Positions 15,792 through 23,069 of a stretch of 34,615 nucleotides of DNA are shown here, in pieces. The translations under genes and the position numbers were made by a program. The notes beneath the pieces are model-generated. The model searched no databases, was not told the origin of the DNA, and saw only the letters and a program-made list of their open reading frames with translations. This DNA comes from an uncultured Bacteroidales bacterium (lineage in GTDB: Bacteria > Bacteroidota > Bacteroidia > Bacteroidales > P3). The stretch's first letter is position 1. Every line of letters starts with the position of its first letter. Where the stretch lies: contig ONCC01000032.1 of NCBI GenBank assembly GCA_900316235.1, positions 1-34,615 on the forward strand. The letters run 5' to 3'.

Positions 15792-18700
15792 TTATTTGAA
15801 ATACTCGACACCGGACTCGAAGATGCGCTGGTCGTCGCGGAAGTCGATATTCTGGGCGCTCCATTCGGTGCGGCGCTCGCTGTGACCCATCTTGCCGAAC
15901 ACACGGCCGTCGGGGCTGGTGATGCCCTCGATGGCGAGGTAGGATCCGTTCATATTGTACTCCTCGTCCATGGTGGGATTGCCGTTGAGGTCGCAATACT
16001 GGGTAGCCACCTGACCGTTCTTAAAGAGGCGGTCGAGCCACTCCTGCGGAGCCACAAAGCGTCCCTCGCCATGCGAGATGGGGATGGCGTAGACGCCACC
16101 CAGCTCTGCCTGACGCAGCCAGGGACTGAGGTTGCTGCTGACACGGGTGTACGCAATCTTACTCTGGTGACGGCCGATAGTGTTGAAAGTCAAGGTAGGT
16201 GCATCCTCGGCTTGCGGACGTATTTCACCGTAAGGTACGAGGCCCAGCTTGACGAGGGCCTGGAAGCCGTTGCAGATGCCGAGCATCAGGCCGTCGCGCT
16301 TGTTGAGCATCTCCATCACGGCTTCGGCAATGCGCGGATTGCGGAAGACGCTGGTGATGAACTTGGCAGAGCCTTCGGGCTCGTCGCCGGCACTGAAGCC
16401 ACCGGGAATCATCACAATCTGGCTGTTGTTGATGGCGCGAACGTAAGCGTCGACACTCTCGCGGATCTGCTGGCCGTTCTGGTTGCGGAAGACGATAATC
16501 TCGCTTTCGGCACCGGCACGGTTGAAGGCGCGGGCGCTGTCGTACTCGCAGTTGGTGCCGGGGAAAGCAGGGATGAAGACATGCGGCTTCGCGACCTTGT
16601 GGGAACAGAGGTGGATGTCCTTGAAGTTGATGGGTTCAGTGGCTTTAATGGGGCTAATGGGCGAAGTGCTTCTGGTCGGGAAGACGCTTTCGAGGGTTCC
16701 CTGCCAGGCGGCGAGGGCCTCCTCAAGGTCAATCTTCTCGTTGCCGACATAGAAGGCAGGCTCCTCGATGACGCAACCAATCTCTTTGCAACGGAACGGC
16801 AAGCCCTCGGCAGTCTCCACCTCAACAACGATGTTGCCGTAGTGGCGGGCGATGAGGTCGTTCCCGTCAGCAAGACGCACACCGAACTTGTTGCCGAAGG
16901 CCATCTTGCTGACAGCCTCGATAATTCCGCCATAACCGACGACGAAGGAACTCTTCACCTTGCCGTCGAAGATAGCCTTGCGCAGGGCGGCATACTGAGC
17001 TTGCACGTCGTCATAGACGGGCATACCGTACTGGTCTTCCTTGACATCGAGCAGCATCAGTTTGTTGCCGGCCTTCTTGAGTTCGGTGCTCACCACATGG
17101 TGCACGTCGCCGGTACCCACGGCGAAGGAGCAGAGCGTCGGCGGCACGTCGATGTCGTTGAAGGTACCGGACATGGAGTCCTTGCCGCCGATGGCTGGCA
17201 GCTTGAGGCCCATCTGGGCGTGGTAGGCGCCGAGGAGGGCGGCGAAGGGCTCACCCCAGCGGTAGGGGTCGTTGCCAAGTTTCTTGAAATATTCCTGGAA
17301 GGTGAGACGCACACGGCTAGCGTCGCCGCCAGCGGCGGCAATCTTGGCCACACTATTCACGATGTTCCAGGCGGCGCCGTGGAAGGGACTCCACGACATC
17401 AAGTAGGGGTCGAGGCCGTAGGACATGAAGGTAACGAGGTCGCAATGACCGTCGAGCAACGGCAGCGTGGCGGCCATCACCTGCGTGGGCGACAGCTGGT
17501 ATTTGCCACCGTAGGGCATGAAGACGCTACGGGCACCAATGGAGCTGTCGAACATCTCCACCAGGCCCTTCTGCGAGCAGACGTTGAGGTCGGCAAGAGT
17601 CTTGAGCCAAAGGTCTTTTGTACTAGATATTCTAGATTCTCTAGATATTCTAGATTCTTTAGGCATTGCCACAGAAACCGTGGTCTCCTGATGGGCGCCG
17701 TTGGTGTCGATGAAGCGGCGGGAGAGGTTGACAATCTCCTTGCCACGCCAGTTGATGACCATGCGGGGCTCCTTAGTGACGGTGGCCACCACAGTGGCTT
17801 CGAGGTTCTCCTCGTCGGCATATTTCAACATGAGGTCGACATCCTTGGGGTCAACGACCACGGCCATACGTTCCTGGCTCTCGCTGATGGCCAGCTCGGT
17901 ACCGTCGAGACCGGCATATTTCTTGGGAACCTTGTCGAGGTTGATCTGCAGACCGTCGGCCAACTCGCCGATGGCCACGCTGACGCCACCGGCACCGAAG
18001 TCGTTACACTTCTTGATGATGGAGGAAACCTCCTCGCGGCGGAACAAGCGCTGTATCTTGCGCTCGGTGGGAGCGTTACCCTTCTGCACCTCGGCACCGC
18101 AGGTGGTGAGGCTCTTGGTGGTGTGACTCTTCGAGGCACCCGTGGCACCGCCGATACCGTCACGGCCCGTGCGGCCGCCCAGCAGGATGATGATGTCGCC
18201 AGGGTCACTGGTGAGACGCTTCACGGCGCGACGCGGAGCGGCAGCAATGACAGCACCAATCTCCATGCGCTTGGCCACATAGTTGGGGTGGTACACCTCG
18301 TTGACGAGGCCGGTGGCGAGGCCTATCTGGTTGCCATAGCTGCTGTAGCCGTGAGCGGCGGTGGTGACAATCTTGCGCTGTGGCAACTTGCCGGCAAGGG
18401 TCTCATTGAGAGGCTTGGTGGGGTCGGCAGCACCGGTGACGCGCATGGCCTGATAGACGTAGGTGCGGCCCGAAAGTGGGTCGCGGATGCAGCCACCAAG
18501 GCAGGTGGCGGCACCACCGAAGGGTTCAATCTCCGTCGGGTGGTTGTGGGTCTCGTTCTTGAAGTTGATGAGCCACTCCTCCTTGTTGCCGTCGATGATG
18601 ACAGGCACCACGATGGAACAGGCGTTGATTTCGTCGCTGGGTTCCTGGTCGTCGAGGATGCCGGCCTTCTTAAGGCGCTTGGCGGCGAGGGTGCCGATGT

Positions 18701-19526
18701 CCATCAGACAGACGAATTTGTCGCTGCGGCCGGCATACTGCTCCTTGTGGTCGGCGAGGTACTGCTGGAAGGCGCCCTCGATGAGTGGACGGTAGAAGCC
18801 GTCGTCGAACTTCACGTCCTTCAGCTCAGTGGCGAAGGTCGTGTGACGGCAGTGGTCGCTCCAGTAGGTGTCGAGCACGCGGATCTCCGTCATCGTGGGA
18901 TTGCGGTGCTCCTCGTCGTGGAAGTAGCGCTGGATATGCTTAAAGTCGGCGAAGGTCATCGCGAGACCGAGGCCGTCATAGAGCTCTTTCAGCTTGGGCT
19001 CCGCCATGTCCTTAAAGCCATCAAAGACAATCACATCGGCGGGCTCGTCGAAGTGATCCTCGAGGGTGGTAGGCTTGGGTTCGTCGGTGACACGGCTGTC
19101 GACTGGGTTGACGCAGTGCTTAATGATCATATTTCTAGTTTCACTAGTTAAACTAGTCTTACTAGAAATTACATAGGTCGTAGCACTCTTGATGATAGGT
19201 TCCTCGCTGTCATTGAGCAACTTGACGCACTGCTCAGCACTGTCGGCGCGCTGGTCGAACTGGCCAGGAAGATATTCCACCGTGAAGCAGAAGTCACTGG
19301 TTTTATGGGGAAATTCCTCGTCGTAGATATCATCCACGGGAGGCTCTGAAAAGACCGTCTGCTTGGCCTGTGCAAAGGTAGCGTCGCTGACGTTCTCCAC
19401 ATCGTAGCGGATAAGCACGCGCACCTCCTCGGCCTCGATGCCGAGGTACTCGCTCATTTCGTTCTTCAACTCCTTGGCCTTCACGGCGAAAGGAACCTTC
19501 TTCTCTACAAAAATTCTTCTAACCAT
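15792..19526 (-). CDS. purL: Phosphoribosylformylglycinamidine synthase (single-chain PurL)
   Basis: Purine synthesis step 4: FGAR + glutamine + ATP to FGAM. The 1244-aa single-chain form contains a PurS-like N-terminus, two AIRS/PurM-like ATP-binding halves (TYWSDHCRHTTF, ETHNHPTEIEPFGGAATCLGG, GRDGIGGATG, KTLADLNVCSQKGLVEMFDSS, PAIGGKDSMSG) and a C-terminal glutaminase with nucleophile C1085 (LGICNGFQAL) and H1152 (SHGEGRF). Three short tandem arrays interrupt it in-frame at residues 121-132, 622-636 and 955-966, each at a loop or domain linker. Two have a CTAG core every 9 nt and one is related to the GLM signal-peptide unit in antisense. Catalytic motifs are intact, so it should be functional. 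It lies 14 nt behind the acyltransferase gene and shares its promoter. Confidence 0.97.
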   Translation of the reverse strand: MVRRIFVEKKVPFAVKAKELKNEMSEYLGIEAEEVRVLIRYDVENVSDATFAQAKQTVFSEPPVDDIYDEEFPHKTSDFCFTVEYLPGQFDQRADSAEQCVKLLNDSEEPIIKSATTYVISSKTSLTSETRNMIIKHCVNPVDSRVTDEPKPTTLEDHFDEPADVIVFDGFKDMAEPKLKELYDGLGLAMTFADFKHIQRYFHDEEHRNPTMTEIRVLDTYWSDHCRHTTFATELKDVKFDDGFYRPLIEGAFQQYLADHKEQYAGRSDKFVCLMDIGTLAAKRLKKAGILDDQEPSDEINACSIVVPVIIDGNKEEWLINFKNETHNHPTEIEPFGGAATCLGGCIRDPLSGRTYVYQAMRVTGAADPTKPLNETLAGKLPQRKIVTTAAHGYSSYGNQIGLATGLVNEVYHPNYVAKRMEIGAVIAAAPRRAVKRLTSDPGDIIILLGGRTGRDGIGGATGASKSHTTKSLTTCGAEVQKGNAPTERKIQRLFRREEVSSIIKKCNDFGAGGVSVAIGELADGLQINLDKVPKKYAGLDGTELAISESQERMAVVVDPKDVDLMLKYADEENLEATVVATVTKEPRMVINWRGKEIVNLSRRFIDTNGAHQETTVSVAMPKESRISRESRISSTKDLWLKTLADLNVCSQKGLVEMFDSSIGARSVFMPYGGKYQLSPTQVMAATLPLLDGHCDLVTFMSYGLDPYLMSWSPFHGAAWNIVNSVAKIAAAGGDASRVRLTFQEYFKKLGNDPYRWGEPFAALLGAYHAQMGLKLPAIGGKDSMSGTFNDIDVPPTLCSFAVGTGDVHHVVSTELKKAGNKLMLLDVKEDQYGMPVYDDVQAQYAALRKAIFDGKVKSSFVVGYGGIIEAVSKMAFGNKFGVRLADGNDLIARHYGNIVVEVETAEGLPFRCKEIGCVIEEPAFYVGNEKIDLEEALAAWQGTLESVFPTRSTSPISPIKATEPINFKDIHLCSHKVAKPHVFIPAFPGTNCEYDSARAFNRAGAESEIIVFRNQNGQQIRESVDAYVRAINNSQIVMIPGGFSAGDEPEGSAKFITSVFRNPRIAEAVMEMLNKRDGLMLGICNGFQALVKLGLVPYGEIRPQAEDAPTLTFNTIGRHQSKIAYTRVSSNLSPWLRQAELGGVYAIPISHGEGRFVAPQEWLDRLFKNGQVATQYCDLNGNPTMDEEYNMNGSYLAIEGITSPDGRVFGKMGHSERRTEWSAQNIDFRDDQRIFESGVEYFK
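16629..16664. repeat. 9-nt tandem array in purL (linker before glutaminase)
   Basis: Four plus-strand units of the type (A/G)(A/G)TGGGCTT. On the coding strand they give SPI-SPI-KAT-EPI. The DNA unit belongs to the same family as the signal-peptide arrays at 2423-2458 and 3713-3739 but is translated from the other strand. Confidence 0.8.
17619..17663. repeat. 9-nt tandem array with CTAGA core in purL (interdomain)
   Basis: Four units NNNNCTAGA plus one degenerate unit (TTCTTTAGG) encode KESRISRESRISST at about residues 622-636. Confidence 0.88.
19131..19166. repeat. 9-nt tandem array with CTAG core in purL (N-terminal part)
   Basis: Four units NNNNCTAG(T/A) encode ISSKTSLTSETR at residues 121-132. 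The core and period are shared with the array at 17619-17663. Confidence 0.88.
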
Positions 19527-19540
19527 TATGTTGATGTTTT

Positions 19541-20101
19541 TTATTCCACTTCAATAAAATTCTCCGGTATCTTGGCCATCTCTTTTTTGTAGAGACGACG
19601 GACTTTCAGAATGTCGGCCTCGGCATCGTCGGTAGTCCAAATGGTCTCGCCGAGGTACACTTTGCGGTTCTTGAAATCAAGGAATGACGGCACGATGGGC
19701 ACACCTGCCTGATGGGCAATCTCCCAGAATCCACGCTTCCAGCGTTTTGTGGGTTTGCGGGTACCCTCGGGGGTGATGGCGATAGCCAGTGGACCACCCT
19801 TGGCGAATTCACGTACCGCAGTGCCAATCATATCGTTATGACGATTGCCACGATCGATGGCAATGCAGCCTAGACGGCGCAACAAACCACCCAACGGCCA
19901 GCGGAAAAATTCCTTTTTGATGAAGATCTTACCATTGACACCCAGACTCCATAAATAGGCTGTACCAACCAGATAATCAGCCACAGAGGTATGAGGAGCG
20001 GTGGAAAATATGCAGCGCTCGATTTCAGGTCTCGACCCCTTCTCGGGCAGAATAAATTTCCATCCGCCGAGCTTAACAATTGCTATCCAAATCTTTTTCA
20101 T
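19541..20101 (-). CDS. PlsC-like 1-acyl-glycerol-3-phosphate acyltransferase family protein
   Basis: 186 aa, a short member of the lysophospholipid acyltransferase superfamily. The HX4D catalytic motif is in TAPHTSVADYLVG, the glycerol-phosphate-binding block is PEGTRKPTKRWKRGFW, and GCIAIDRG and GVPIVPSFLDF are further conserved blocks. It presumably transfers acyl groups to a lysophospholipid or related lipid at the inner face of the membrane; the substrate cannot be told from sequence. No clear transmembrane helix is seen, only a hydrophobic N-terminus. Its -7 promoter element ends 8 nt before the start codon, implying a leaderless or nearly leaderless mRNA. purL follows after 14 nt. Confidence 0.88.
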   Translation of the reverse strand: MKKIWIAIVKLGGWKFILPEKGSRPEIERCIFSTAPHTSVADYLVGTAYLWSLGVNGKIFIKKEFFRWPLGGLLRRLGCIAIDRGNRHNDMIGTAVREFAKGGPLAIAITPEGTRKPTKRWKRGFWEIAHQAGVPIVPSFLDFKNRKVYLGETIWTTDDAEADILKVRRLYKKEMAKIPENFIEVE

Positions 20102-20109
20102 ATCGGGTG

Positions 20110-20117
20110 CAAAAATA
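20110..20117 (-). promoter_or_regulatory. -7 element of the acyltransferase-purL unit
   Basis: TATTTTTG on the minus strand, with only 8 nt to the ATG at 20101. Confidence 0.65.
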
Positions 20118-20204
20118 CATTTTTTTTTTAGAATATAAAAAACTTTTTATTCACTACCTGTTAATACCCCCTCATCCATCGACCGGGAAGCGATGAAAAC
20201 CCAT

Positions 20205-20280
20205 CCATCGACCTACCAACCCCCTACCAACTCCTACCACGGTAGGAGTTGGTTAGGAGTTGATAGGGTGTTGATAGGTG
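20205..20280. repeat. Inverted 11-nt repeat cluster with perfect 12-bp hairpin
   Basis: CCAACTCCTACC and GGTAGGAGTTGG (20227-20252) form a 12-bp palindrome with a 2-nt spacer. Both arms continue outward as degenerate 11-nt units, CTA(C/T)CAACNCC on the left and its complement on the right. It lies between the divergent promoters of the acyltransferase and the C1 peptidase. Confidence 0.75.
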
Positions 20281-20328
20281 GTTATCAGCTAGTTGGCATT
20301 TTCTGCTTAGGGATTGATTTTTTCTTCG

Positions 20329-20336
20329 TATCTTTG
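20329..20336 (+). promoter_or_regulatory. -7 element of the C1 peptidase gene
   Basis: TATCTTTG followed by GCATC, 34 nt before ATG 20371. Confidence 0.7.
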
Positions 20337-20370
20337 CATCGCGACAAAGAAAACAAAATACCACAATATC

Positions 20371-21756
20371 ATGACAAAGAAGTATTTAGCATTAGCCCTC
20401 GCTTCGATGCTGGTTTTCGGCACGGCGACGGCGCAAAAGAAACAACAGGACAACGGCGGCATCACCACCGAGATGATGCAGCAGATGAAGAAAGGGTTCG
20501 GCGGCTCGGCTAGCGACAAGGCCTTGAGAAACATCATGGTGAACAACAGCCCCGCCAAGCTGGCCATGAACTATGAGAATGCCACCAAGTTCGACTCGCA
20601 CTTCTCGAACCGCGTGATTTCCAAGGCTGTCACCGACCAGAAGAGCAGCGGCCGCTGCTGGATGTTCACCGGCATGAACGTGCTGCGCAACCAGGCCATC
20701 CGCCACCACAACCTGCCCGCCGACTTCCAGTTCTCGCAGGCCTACCTCTTCTTCTACGACCAGCTGGAGAAGAGCAACCTCTTCCTGCAGGCTATGATCG
20801 ACACGTATAAAAAGCCCATCGACGACCAGGAGGTGCAGTGGCTCTTCAAGAACCCCATCGGCGACGGCGGCCAGTTCACCGGCGTGGCCAACCTCATCGC
20901 CAAGTACGGCCTCGTGCCCAGTGACGTGATGCCCGAGACATTCAACACCAACAACACCTCGAGCATCAGCAACCTCATCGCCCTCAAGCTCCGCGAGGAC
21001 GGCCTCGCCCTGCGCGAAATGGCCGCACAGAAGGGTATGACTCCGCAGAAACTGCAGGCCAAGAAGACCGAGATGCTCGGCACCATCTACCGCATGCTGG
21101 CCCTCACCATGGGCGAGCCGCCCGCACAGTTCACCTGGCAGCAGAAGGACGCCAAGGGCGAGATAGTGGAGACCGCCACTTACACCCCGATGGAGTTCTA
21201 CGAGAAATTCGCCAAGACCGACTTCTCGAAGTACTACATGGTGATGAACGACCCCACCCGCGAGTACTATAAGGTGTATGAGATACAGTACGACCGACAC
21301 GTTTACGACGGCCAGAACTGGCGCTACCTCAACCTTCCGATGGAGGACATCGCCCCCATGTGCATCGCCAGCATCAAGGACAGCACCATGATGTACTTCA
21401 GTTGCGATGTGGGAAAATTCCTCAACCGCGACAACGGCCTGATGGACATGAACAACTACGATTATGAAAGCCTGATGGGCACCACCTTCGGCATGGACAA
21501 GAAGCAGCGCGTGGCCACCTTCGCCAGCGGCTCGAGCCACGCCATGACCCTCTGCGCCGTCGACCTCGACAAGGACGGCAAGCCTCCCAACTACGGCTGG
21601 CAGGGCAACCTCATCATGACCAACGACTGGTTCAACGAATATATGTTCCGCGTGGTCTTGGAAGAGAAATACATCCCCGCTAACATCCTCTCCCTCATGA
21701 AGCAAGAGCCCATCATGCTCCCCGCCTGGGATCCAATGTTCGCACCGGAAGAATAA
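20371..21756 (+). CDS. Exported C1 (PepC/bleomycin-hydrolase-like) peptidase lacking the Asn segment
   Basis: 461 aa. ATG 20371 gives the signal peptide MTKKYLALALASMLVFGTATAQ, so the enzyme acts outside the cytoplasm, unlike classical PepC. Papain-like elements: oxyanion Gln and nucleophile C96 (TDQKSSGRCWMF) and H390 (SGSSHAMTLCAVD). In bleomycin hydrolase relatives the next block is a KW-x-VENSWG segment with the catalytic Asn; here the sequence jumps from DKDGKP directly to PNYGWQGNLIMTNDWFNEYMF, so about ten residues including the Asn-Ser-Trp are missing. The tail MLPAWDPMFAPEE is normal for the family. Activity may be reduced or altered. Monocistronic between its own promoter and a strong terminator. 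Confidence 0.92.
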   Translation: MTKKYLALALASMLVFGTATAQKKQQDNGGITTEMMQQMKKGFGGSASDKALRNIMVNNSPAKLAMNYENATKFDSHFSNRVISKAVTDQKSSGRCWMFTGMNVLRNQAIRHHNLPADFQFSQAYLFFYDQLEKSNLFLQAMIDTYKKPIDDQEVQWLFKNPIGDGGQFTGVANLIAKYGLVPSDVMPETFNTNNTSSISNLIALKLREDGLALREMAAQKGMTPQKLQAKKTEMLGTIYRMLALTMGEPPAQFTWQQKDAKGEIVETATYTPMEFYEKFAKTDFSKYYMVMNDPTREYYKVYEIQYDRHVYDGQNWRYLNLPMEDIAPMCIASIKDSTMMYFSCDVGKFLNRDNGLMDMNNYDYESLMGTTFGMDKKQRVATFASGSSHAMTLCAVDLDKDGKPPNYGWQGNLIMTNDWFNEYMFRVVLEEKYIPANILSLMKQEPIMLPAWDPMFAPEE

Positions 21757-21770
21757 TTATCATGACATAA

Positions 21771-21811
21771 AGAAAGCCCCGCACCGAATGGTGCGGGGCT
21801 TTCTTTTTTTA
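21771..21811 (+). terminator. Terminator of the C1 peptidase gene
   Basis: AAAGCCCCGCACC, loop GAAT, GGTGCGGGGCTTT, then CTTTTTTT. It also borders the convergent minus-strand gene. Confidence 0.92.
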
Positions 21812-22417
21812 TTCGTCGCGCTTCGCCTTGAACCACTCGACGAACTTGGGCAGGTCGTCGAGGGGTTGGAAGCCGCTCTTGAATGGTTCCTCGGGCACGG
21901 GGACGGTCTCCATGTAGCCGATGAGGGTGGCGCAGTCGAACTCGCCGAGGAGGGCTTCGAGGGTCACATAGACGCCCACCTGGAAGTCCTCGTCCTGCCG
22001 CTGGCCGTCTTCGACGGCGATGCGTAATCCCAGCATCTCGGGTTCTTCCTCACATTCAAGCTGTTGGAAGTACATCTTGCGGGTATCGAAGAGGAGCTTG
22101 TCGAAGCGCACCTTGAGTTCGGTGCCCATGGGCTGCTTGAAGGCCACGAACTCCCACCAGTCGAGGTCGGGGGCGTTGTCGACGAGCTCCACCACATAGC
22201 GGAAGAGGTCGGTATCGCCTTCGGCGGTGAAGGTTAGGGTGCGACCGTTGGCGGTGGCGTCGCCTATCTCGTAGGTGAGGCCGTCGCAGTATTTCGTCAG
22301 CTGGAACTGCAGGGCGTTCTCCAGCTGCTCGCGCTCTTTATCTTCCAGGTCGCCCAGGGCGACGAGTTCCTCGTTGTGGTCCACGAACCACTGCCAAAAC
22401 TTCTCAATATTATCCAT
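21809..22417 (-). CDS. Conserved Bacteroidota cytosolic protein of unknown function
   Basis: 202 aa, acidic, no signal peptide. It starts MDNIEKFWQWFVDHNEEL and has EQLENALQFQLTKYCDGLTYEIG, TLTFTAEGDTDLFRYVVELVDNAPDLDWWEFVAFKQPMG and ALLGEFDCATLIGYMETVPVP. I recall the pattern (FW-x-WF, TAEG, LV-x-x-AP, W-x-x-AFK-x-x-x-G) from uncharacterised Bacteroidota proteins but know no function or domain name with certainty. The C-terminus (PLDDLPKFVEWFKAKRDE) ends just before a shared terminator. It lies directly downstream of the left end of the GxxExxY unit, which may separate it from its original promoter; no TAnnTTTG element is visible upstream. Confidence 0.8.
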   Translation of the reverse strand: MDNIEKFWQWFVDHNEELVALGDLEDKEREQLENALQFQLTKYCDGLTYEIGDATANGRTLTFTAEGDTDLFRYVVELVDNAPDLDWWEFVAFKQPMGTELKVRFDKLLFDTRKMYFQQLECEEEPEMLGLRIAVEDGQRQDEDFQVGVYVTLEALLGEFDCATLIGYMETVPVPEEPFKSGFQPLDDLPKFVEWFKAKRDE

Positions 22418-22455
22418 AACTACTTTAATTTTACGACAATAATAACTTTATTTTT

Positions 22456-22481
22456 ACGACAACATAGACAACGCAGACAAC
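22456..22481 (+). repeat. Left inverted repeat of the GxxExxY unit
   Basis: Built of 9-nt units GACAACNNN; inverted partner at 23024-23049 differs at one position. Confidence 0.85.
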
Positions 22482-22506
22482 TGGGAAAACGCAACCTGCG
22501 TTTTCC

Positions 22507-22971
22507 TTAACGGATACTATGAAATTCTATGTTGTCATCATATCTGTTCCTTAGTTTTTTGCCATCAGAATTGACTATCAAGTCCAAATCCTTATCATAA
22601 TAATAACGTTCAATTTCTGCGTATAATGGAGCAAAATTCACCAAAATACCTACCATCGGCTTTACCAAATGCATGTAATTATATAACTGTGCACGATGCT
22701 CTTTATTGAGAGCAGAAACCGATTTCAATTCCACAATGATACTTCCCTTACAAAAGAAATCCAAAAAGAAGATTGACTCCATCTGCTTTCCACGATAAAC
22801 AGGATGCACCGCAAATTCCCTTTCAAAGGGTATCTTTTGCAAAGACAGTTCCATAGCCAACCCCTCCTGATAGATCTTTTCATTCAAACCTGGCCCCAAT
22901 TCTTTCTTCACATTATAAATCGCCCCTATCACGTCAAAACATTCATCCTTGTATTTAGCAATATCCATCAT
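22507..22971 (-). CDS. GxxExxY protein (PD-(D/E)XK nuclease-like)
   Basis: 154 aa. The name-giving motif G28-L-N-E-K-I-Y34 is in KELGPGLNEKIYQEG. The nuclease-fold signature follows: D71 (FFLDFFCKG), E81-L-K83 (IIVELKSVSAL) and Q95 (AQLYNYMHL). GxxExxY proteins (PDDEXK_3 family) are widespread, sporadically distributed and of unproven function; a DNA-nicking or repair role is usually guessed from the fold. The gene is AT-richer than its neighbours and sits exactly between inverted repeats with hairpins, so it looks like an independent insertion between the 202-aa gene and murB. No recognisable Bacteroidota promoter is present upstream. Start ATG at 22971, with a second ATG immediately after. 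Confidence 0.88.
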   Translation of the reverse strand: MMDIAKYKDECFDVIGAIYNVKKELGPGLNEKIYQEGLAMELSLQKIPFEREFAVHPVYRGKQMESIFFLDFFCKGSIIVELKSVSALNKEHRAQLYNYMHLVKPMVGILVNFAPLYAEIERYYYDKDLDLIVNSDGKKLRNRYDDNIEFHSIR

Positions 22972-23023
22972 AACGAAACCTGTTTTCTCCCATCCTTACG
23001 AAACGCCATGTTGGCGTTTCGTC

Positions 23024-23049
23024 GTTGTCTGCGTTGTCTCTGTTGTCGT
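23024..23049 (-). repeat. Right inverted repeat of the GxxExxY unit
   Basis: Partner of 22456-22481. The adjacent hairpin CGAAACGCCA/TGGCGTTTCG (22999-23021) resembles the left hairpin in its AAACGC stem. Confidence 0.85.
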
Positions 23050-23069
23050 TTTAATATTAACCGTTGTCG

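Noticed and set aside
15882..19151. 1089-codon plus-strand frame opposite purL
   Set aside because: Antisense shadow of purL; its composition shows no domain-like features.
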